From the NCBI GenBank assembly GCA_030066085.1, contig JASJCI010000037.1, positions 62,001-126,000 on the forward strand: DNA of 64,000 nucleotides. The letters are read 5' to 3'. The position numbers and the translations under genes are program-made. Below the pieces are notes generated by a model. That model did not search any database. It saw only the letters and a list, made by a program, of their open reading frames with translations, and was not told the DNA's origin. Shown piece by piece: positions 59,367 through 64,000 of the stretch. The DNA comes from Gammaproteobacteria bacterium. GTDB lineage: Bacteria; Pseudomonadota; Gammaproteobacteria; GCA-001735895. Each line of letters begins with the position of its first letter. Within the stretch, counting starts at the first letter, position 1.

Positions 59367-60701
59367 CTACTCGATCCGGGCGCGCGCACCACCGTCGGCA
59401 AAACGGATTTCGACCTCGTCGTCGCGCTGCAGCTCGCTTGCCGAGGTCACCAGCCGATCATGCTTGCTGACCGTTGCAAATCCGCGCCCCAGGGTTTTCA
59501 ACGGGCTCAGTGTATCGAGCGCGCGCGACTGCAGCGACAGCCGGTGGCGCGCCAGCAGCAGTGCTTTTTGCATCGCCGCCTGGTGCTCGCCGCGCAGGCG
59601 CTCGAGGCGCTCGCGATGGCGATCGATGCGCAGGCGGGGGTCGGCCTGCGCCAGCAGCGAACGACACAGCTGCAGCCGGTGGCGCTGTTCGCCGAGGCGG
59701 ACCTGCAGACGTTCGCGCAGGCGGGTTTGAACCTGCTGCAGGCGCTGGCGGAACTGCTCGACCTGGCGCACCGGATGTTGCTGGTCGAGCGCGCGCCCGA
59801 GATAACCCAGGCGTTCGCGCGCCTGCTGCAGCCGCAGTTCGATCTGGCCCTGCATGCGCGCGACGCGGTCGTCGATACCCAGCATCAGCTCGTTGCGGTC
59901 CGGCGTGATCGATTCCGCCGCCACCGACGGTGTCGGCGCGCGCAGATCGGCGACAAAATCGGCGATGGTGAAATCGATTTCGTGACCCAGGCCGGTAATC
60001 ACCGGCAGGGGAAAATCGGCCAGGTCACGTGCCAGCTGCTCGTCGTTGAAACACCACAGGTCTTCCAGCGAGCCGCCGCCACGGACCAGCAAAACGACGT
60101 CGCAGCCGCCGTGCTCGCGCACCCGCGCGAGCGCGCTGCGGATCTCGCCGGTCGCGGCCTCGCCCTGCACCGCGGTCGGGAAAAGCAGTACCGGCACGTG
60201 CGGGGCGCGGCGCGCGATCACCGACAGCACGTCGCGAATAGCGGCACCGGTGGGCGAGGTGATCAGCGCGATATGGCGCGGGTGGGAAGGCGGCGTTTGC
60301 TTGCGCGCGGCGTCGAACAGTCCCTCGGCCGCCAGTTTCGCCTTCAATTGTTCGTAGCGGCGCATCAGTTCGCCGACGCCGGCGTCCTCCAGGTGATCGA
60401 CGATCAGCTGGAATTCCCCGCGCGCTTCGTACAGCGAGACCTGTGCGCGGACCAGCACCTGTTGCCCGTTTTGCGGCTGGAAACCGACCCGCGTATTGCG
60501 CCCGCGAAACATGGCCGCGCGGCACTGCGCCTTGTCGTCCTTGAGGGTGAAGTACCAGTGGCCCGAGGCGGGACAGGCAAAGTTGGAAATCTCGCCCTCG
60601 ATCCATAACGTACCGAGACCCTGCTGCAGCATGGTCTTGACCTCGAAATTGAGCGCGGACACGCTCCAGATGGCCTCGGTCGTCGGTTGTTGCGGTAACA
60701 T
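59367..60701 (-). CDS. xseA: Exodeoxyribonuclease VII large subunit
   Basis: The 444-residue protein is colinear with XseA. It has an N-terminal OB fold (WIEGEISNFACPASGHWYFTLKD, key GEISNFACPASGHWYF), the catalytic region ALITSPTGAAIRDVLSVIARR, VLLVRGGGSLEDLW, TGLGHEIDFTIADFVAD (key GLGHEIDFTIADFVADLRAPTP), a long coiled coil (about 275-410) and the C-terminal TLGRGFATVSK. With XseB it degrades single-stranded DNA. It is divergent from guaB, as in E. coli. The ATG at 60701 gives the standard N-terminus. Confidence 0.97.
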   Translation of the reverse strand: MLPQQPTTEAIWSVSALNFEVKTMLQQGLGTLWIEGEISNFACPASGHWYFTLKDDKAQCRAAMFRGRNTRVGFQPQNGQQVLVRAQVSLYEARGEFQLIVDHLEDAGVGELMRRYEQLKAKLAAEGLFDAARKQTPPSHPRHIALITSPTGAAIRDVLSVIARRAPHVPVLLFPTAVQGEAATGEIRSALARVREHGGCDVVLLVRGGGSLEDLWCFNDEQLARDLADFPLPVITGLGHEIDFTIADFVADLRAPTPSVAAESITPDRNELMLGIDDRVARMQGQIELRLQQARERLGYLGRALDQQHPVRQVEQFRQRLQQVQTRLRERLQVRLGEQRHRLQLCRSLLAQADPRLRIDRHRERLERLRGEHQAAMQKALLLARHRLSLQSRALDTLSPLKTLGRGFATVSKHDRLVTSASELQRDDEVEIRFADGGARARIE

Positions 60702-60759
60702 CGGGTGCGGCGTGATGGTCAAAAAACGGTAGTGTACACGAGCCGCACGCCGTTCGCCC

Positions 60760-60870
60760 CGAGTCGTCATTGCGGCAGGCCTGCGGGAGAAAAAAAGTCA
60801 CGCGGCGACGAAGCGATCCGCAGCTGCGTGGCAGGGGTCGGGAGATTGCTTCGCGGCGCTCCCGATAACC
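60760..60870. repeat. Degraded dispersed intergenic repeat
   Basis: The stretch reads GTCATTGCGG ... GACGAAGCGATCC ... GGGAGATTGCTTCGCGGCGCTC. This resembles the common proteobacterial intergenic repeat with complementary GCAATGAC and GATTGCTTCG units. Only partial inverted complementarity remains, and no second copy is in the window. Confidence 0.4.
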
Positions 60871-60905
60871 GGGCAACGCCGTCAATACGACAGGTTTTGG
60901 AACTA

Positions 60906-60940
60906 TCTCACTGTCGTTGAGACGCGCATTACTTTATAAT
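60906..60940 (+). promoter_or_regulatory. guaB promoter region
   Basis: A consensus -10 TATAAT (60935-60940) lies 30 bp before the guaB ATG. The -35 at 17 bp spacing (TGTCGT) is poor and overlaps the inverted repeat TCTCA-N7-TGAGA (60906-60922), which may bind a regulator. No PurR-type box is visible. Confidence 0.5.
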
Positions 60941-60969
60941 CGCGCTTTGCAACAGACCCCGGAGCCGTC

Positions 60970-62424
60970 ATGCGCATCAGCCAGGAAGCCCTCACTTTCG
61001 ACGACGTCTTGCTGGTCCCCGCCAAATCGGAAATTCTGCCCAACGAAGCCGTACTCGGCACCCGCCTGACACGAACCATCGACCTCAATATTCCGCTGAT
61101 TTCAGCGGCGATGGATACCGTCACCGAATCGCGCCTGGCGATTGCGATCGCGCAGGAGGGCGGTCTCGGCATCGTGCACAAGAACCTGTCGGTCGAGGAA
61201 CAGGCGCGCGAAGTCGCCCGGGTCAAGAAATACGAAAGCGGCGTGATCAAGGATCCGATCACGATATCGGCCGATACCCTGGTGCGCGACGTGATCGCGC
61301 TGACCGAGGAACGCAGGATTTCCGGCTTGCCGGTGATCGGCGACAACGGTCTCGCCGGCATCGTGACCAAACGCGACCTGCGCTTCGAGAAGAACCTCGA
61401 TCAACCCGTGTCGTCGATCATGACGCCGCGCGATCGCCTGGTGACGGTCGGCGAGGGTGCGGAAAAGGACGAAGTCCTCGACCTGCTGCATCGACATCGC
61501 ATCGAGCGCCTGCTGGTGGTCGGCGACGACGGCGATCTGCGTGGCATGATCACGGTCAAGGACATTACCAAGTCGACGGTTTACCCGCTGGCCTGCAAGG
61601 ACGAGTTCGGTCGCCTGCGTGTCGGTGCCGCGGTCGGTACCGGCGACGAAACCGAGGCGCGCGTGCGTGCGCTGGTCGACGCCGAGGTCGACGTGATCGT
61701 GGTCGACACCGCGCACGGCCATTCGCGCGGCGTGCTCGAGCGGGTCGGCTGGGTCAAGAGCAAGTTTCCCGACGTGCAGGTCATCGGCGGCAATATCGCG
61801 ACCGCGGCAGCGGCACGCGACCTGGTCGATGCCGGTGCGGACGCCGTCAAGGTCGGTATCGGACCGGGATCGATCTGCACCACGCGCATCGTCGCCGGTG
61901 TCGGGGTACCGCAGATTTCCGCGATCAGCAATGTTGCCGAAGCGCTCGAAGGCACGGGCGTGCCGGTCATCGCCGATGGCGGCATCCGCTTTTCCGGCGA
62001 CGTCTCCAAGGCGCTGGTCGCCGGTGCTTACGCGGTCATGATCGGCAGCATGTTCGCCGGCACCGAGGAAGCACCGGGCGAGGTCGAGCTGTTCCAGGGA
62101 CGTTCGTACAAGTCATACCGCGGCATGGGCTCGATTGCAGCGATGCAAAAGGGCTCCAGCGATCGCTATTTCCAGGCCGATAATGCCGACGAAAAGCTGG
62201 TGCCCGAAGGTGTCGAAGGGCGGGTACCCTACAAGGGGCCGCTGGCCAACACGGTCTACCAGTTGCTTGGCGGCGTGCGCTCGAGCATGGGCTATGTCGG
62301 CTGCGCGACGATCGAGGAGATGCGCACCCGTCCCGAGTTCGTCAAGGTGACCAACGCCGGAATGCGCGAATCGCACGTGCACGACGTAACGATCACCAAG
62401 GAAGCGCCGAACTACCAGGTTTGA
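60970..62424 (+). CDS. guaB: IMP dehydrogenase
   Basis: The 484-residue enzyme has the TIM-barrel start [15 protein letters not shown], an inserted pair of CBS domains (about residues 95-205; [15 protein letters not shown]), the catalytic loop [15 protein letters not shown] with Cys303, the flap [14 protein letters not shown], and the C-terminal [14 protein letters not shown]. It converts IMP to XMP with NAD+, the first step to GMP. It is followed after 117 bp by guaA with two small hairpins between them. Confidence 0.98.
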   Translation: MRISQEALTFDDVLLVPAKSEILPNEAVLGTRLTRTIDLNIPLISAAMDTVTESRLAIAIAQEGGLGIVHKNLSVEEQAREVARVKKYESGVIKDPITISADTLVRDVIALTEERRISGLPVIGDNGLAGIVTKRDLRFEKNLDQPVSSIMTPRDRLVTVGEGAEKDEVLDLLHRHRIERLLVVGDDGDLRGMITVKDITKSTVYPLACKDEFGRLRVGAAVGTGDETEARVRALVDAEVDVIVVDTAHGHSRGVLERVGWVKSKFPDVQVIGGNIATAAAARDLVDAGADAVKVGIGPGSICTTRIVAGVGVPQISAISNVAEALEGTGVPVIADGGIRFSGDVSKALVAGAYAVMIGSMFAGTEEAPGEVELFQGRSYKSYRGMGSIAAMQKGSSDRYFQADNADEKLVPEGVEGRVPYKGPLANTVYQLLGGVRSSMGYVGCATIEEMRTRPEFVKVTNAGMRESHVHDVTITKEAPNYQV

Positions 62425-62448
62425 TTTTGCCAGGTTGCTCAATTAGCC

Positions 62449-62468
62449 ATTCCCGCACAGGCGGGAAT
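62449..62468. repeat. Tetraloop hairpin, first of two between guaB and guaA
   Basis: ATTCCCGC (62449-62456), loop ACAG, and GCGGGAAT (62461-62468) form a perfect 8-bp stem 24 bp after the guaB stop. It matches the widespread ATTCCCGC...GCGGGAAT dispersed intergenic palindrome. Confidence 0.7.
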
Positions 62469-62498
62469 CGGGTTCGGCCACTTCAGGACATTCAACAG

Positions 62499-62518
62499 GT
62501 CCCCGCTTGCGCGGGGAC
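62499..62518. repeat. Tetraloop hairpin, second of two between guaB and guaA
   Basis: GTCCCCGC (62499-62506), loop TTGC, and GCGGGGAC (62511-62518) form a perfect 8-bp stem ending 23 bp before the guaA ATG. Together with the preceding hairpin it forms a head-to-tail pair, as in REP/BIME-like repeats. Confidence 0.7.
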
Positions 62519-62541
62519 GACGCTCTGTTATTCGAGGTTCG

Positions 62542-64000
62542 ATGACCGATCTACATGACGACAGGATCCTGATCCTGGATTTCGGCTCGCAGTACACCCA
62601 GTTGATTGCGCGCCGCGTGCGCGAGGCCGGCGTTTACAGCGAGATCTATCCCTGGGATGCGCCGTTCGAGCAGATCAGCGACTTCGGCGCGCGCGGTTTT
62701 ATCCTGTCCGGCGGGCCCGAATCGACGCTCGCTCGCGATCGCCCCGAGGTACCGGCCGGGCTGTTCGATCTCGGCCTGCCGATCCTTGGCATTTGTTACG
62801 GCATGCAGGCGATTGCCGAACAGCTCGGCGGCAAGGTGGAGAACGTCGGCAAGAGCGAATTCGGCTACGCCAGCGTGCGCGCGCGCGGACATACCGATCT
62901 GTTGCGCGATATCCAGGATCACGCAACCGCCGAGGGTCACGGCATGCTCGACGTGTGGATGTCGCATGGCGATCGGGTTGCCGAGCTGCCGCCCGGATTC
63001 AAGCTCATGGCCAGTACCGAAAGTGCGCCGATCGCCGGTATGGCGGACGAGGAGCGCCGGATTTACGGCCTGCAGTTTCACCCCGAAGTCACGCATACGC
63101 GCCAGGGTATGGCGATTTACGCGCGCTTCCTGCACCAGATCTGCGGCTGCGGGTCCGAGTGGACCTCGCACAATATCATCGAGGCCACGATTGCCGACGT
63201 GCGCGAGCGGGTCGGCAACGACGAGGTAATCCTGGGCCTGTCGGGCGGCGTCGATTCGTCGGTAGTGGCGGCACTGCTGCACAAGGCAATCGGCGAGCAG
63301 CTGACCTGCATCTTCGTCGATACCGGCCTGTTGCGCTATCGCGAGGGTGATCTCGTGATGGAACAGTTCGCCGAGCACATGGGCGTGCACGTCATCCGGG
63401 TCGACGCCGAGCAGCGTTTTCTCGCGCGCCTCGAAGGACTTACAGATCCGGAAGACAAGCGCAAGGCCATCGGCAACCTGTTCATCGAAATCTTCGAGGA
63501 AGAGGCGGGCAGGCAAAACGACGCGAAGTGGCTCGCGCAGGGCACGATTTACCCCGACGTGATCGAATCCGCCGGCGCCAAGACCGGCAAGGCGCACCTG
63601 ATCAAGTCGCATCACAACGTCGGCGGCCTGCCCGAGGACATGAAGCTGGACCTCGTGGAGCCGCTGCGCGAACTGTTCAAGGACGAGGTGCGCCATATCG
63701 GTGTCGAACTCGGGCTGCCGCGGGAAATGGTGTACCGCCACCCGTTTCCCGGGCCGGGACTCGGCGTCCGTATCCTCGGTGAAGTCAACAAGAAGTTTGC
63801 CGATACTTTGCGTCTCGCCGATCACATCTTCATCGAGGAGTTACGCAATCACGACCTGTACGACAAGGTCTCGCAGGCCTTCGTCGTGTTCCTGCCGGTC
63901 AAGTCGGTCGGCGTTACCGGCGATGGCCGCCGCTACAACCACGTCGTCAGTCTGCGCGCGGTCGAGACCATCGATTTCATGACCGCGCGCTGGGCCGACC
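62542..64000 (+). CDS. guaA: GMP synthase (glutamine-hydrolysing), 3' end beyond window
   Basis: About 486 of the roughly 520 residues are present. The N-terminal amidotransferase shows [17 protein letters not shown], Cys85 in GICYGMQAI and [10 protein letters not shown]. The ATP-pyrophosphatase domain has the P-loop [11 protein letters not shown] (about 233-243). The dimerisation part shows [15 protein letters not shown]. It aminates XMP to GMP using glutamine. The frame is intact to base 64000, so truncation is only by the window edge. Confidence 0.98.
   Translation, partial: MTDLHDDRILILDFGSQYTQLIARRVREAGVYSEIYPWDAPFEQISDFGARGFILSGGPESTLARDRPEVPAGLFDLGLPILGICYGMQAIAEQLGGKVENVGKSEFGYASVRARGHTDLLRDIQDHATAEGHGMLDVWMSHGDRVAELPPGFKLMASTESAPIAGMADEERRIYGLQFHPEVTHTRQGMAIYARFLHQICGCGSEWTSHNIIEATIADVRERVGNDEVILGLSGGVDSSVVAALLHKAIGEQLTCIFVDTGLLRYREGDLVMEQFAEHMGVHVIRVDAEQRFLARLEGLTDPEDKRKAIGNLFIEIFEEEAGRQNDAKWLAQGTIYPDVIESAGAKTGKAHLIKSHHNVGGLPEDMKLDLVEPLRELFKDEVRHIGVELGLPREMVYRHPFPGPGLGVRILGEVNKKFADTLRLADHIFIEELRNHDLYDKVSQAFVVFLPVKSVGVTGDGRRYNHVVSLRAVETIDFMTARWAD

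Noticed and set aside
60702-60969. Purine riboswitch or PurR box upstream of guaB
   Set aside because: No purine-aptamer core and no ACGCAAACG-type PurR palindrome could be found, only a -10 and a short TCTCA/TGAGA repeat.

Overview
This 64 kb window is chromosomal DNA of high G+C content, with no rRNA genes, insertion sequences, phage genes or CRISPR array. It most likely comes from a free-living, probably marine, gammaproteobacterium. The evidence is the xseA / guaB-guaA divergent arrangement, lpxL, uvrB, hspQ and TgpA-type genes, together with several genes for osmolyte and organosulfur or methylated-compound metabolism. Species cannot be named from the sequence alone.

Layout. 1-5.6 kb: end of a YeeE/YedE sulfur transporter gene, a class III nucleotide cyclase, an SDR-DUF2867 protein, an aromatic/aspartate aminotransferase and lpxL. 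5.8-8.4 kb: tRNA-Asn with promoter and terminator, uvrB, and a compact nested inverted-repeat element. 8.5-14.1 kb (minus): a MoxR-DUF58-TgpA operon, then a UmuD'-like/Y-family polymerase pair whose promoter carries a GTTC-N7-GTTC SOS box. 14.5-20.7 kb: a response regulator, a thiolase with an overlapping membrane protein, and a CaiD-like hydratase divergent from an NDP-forming acyl-CoA synthetase. 21-28.4 kb: a seven-gene envelope operon (membrane protein, RDD, SpoIIM, DUF4129, DUF4350, MoxR, DUF58). 28.4-32.5 kb: a TerB-like gene behind an excellent FNR/ANR site, hspQ, and a csoR-copA copper operon with a visible CsoR operator.

32.5-44.5 kb is the most unusual region. A GntR/UTRA regulator faces a tightly packed plus-strand cluster: a split UxaA/SuyAB-like lyase, a ThDP enzyme, an FMN 2-hydroxy-acid oxidase, a second ThDP enzyme, a transthyretin/HIU-hydrolase-like protein, a DmdA-like demethylase, a SAM methyltransferase, an isochorismatase-family hydrolase and a dimethylformamidase-like protein. 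Many of the genes overlap or nearly touch. A 34-bp near-palindrome lies in the divergent promoter region. The combination suggests a dedicated catabolic route for a methylated C3 or amide compound that I cannot match to a described pathway.

44.5-64 kb: a secreted unknown, a GNAT acetyltransferase, malonyl-CoA decarboxylase, an alpha/beta hydrolase, a Rhizobium etli-type asparaginase and an EamA exporter. Next comes an operon of a BCCT carrier, a lipoprotein with two fused solute-binding domains and a universal stress protein, beside RidA, a metal-ligand-less M24 (creatinase-like) hydrolase and a divergent maleate-isomerase/EutA-like protein. This block looks like uptake and breakdown of a betaine or amidine osmolyte. 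The window ends with a beta-propeller/thioredoxin pair, xseA, guaB and most of guaA.
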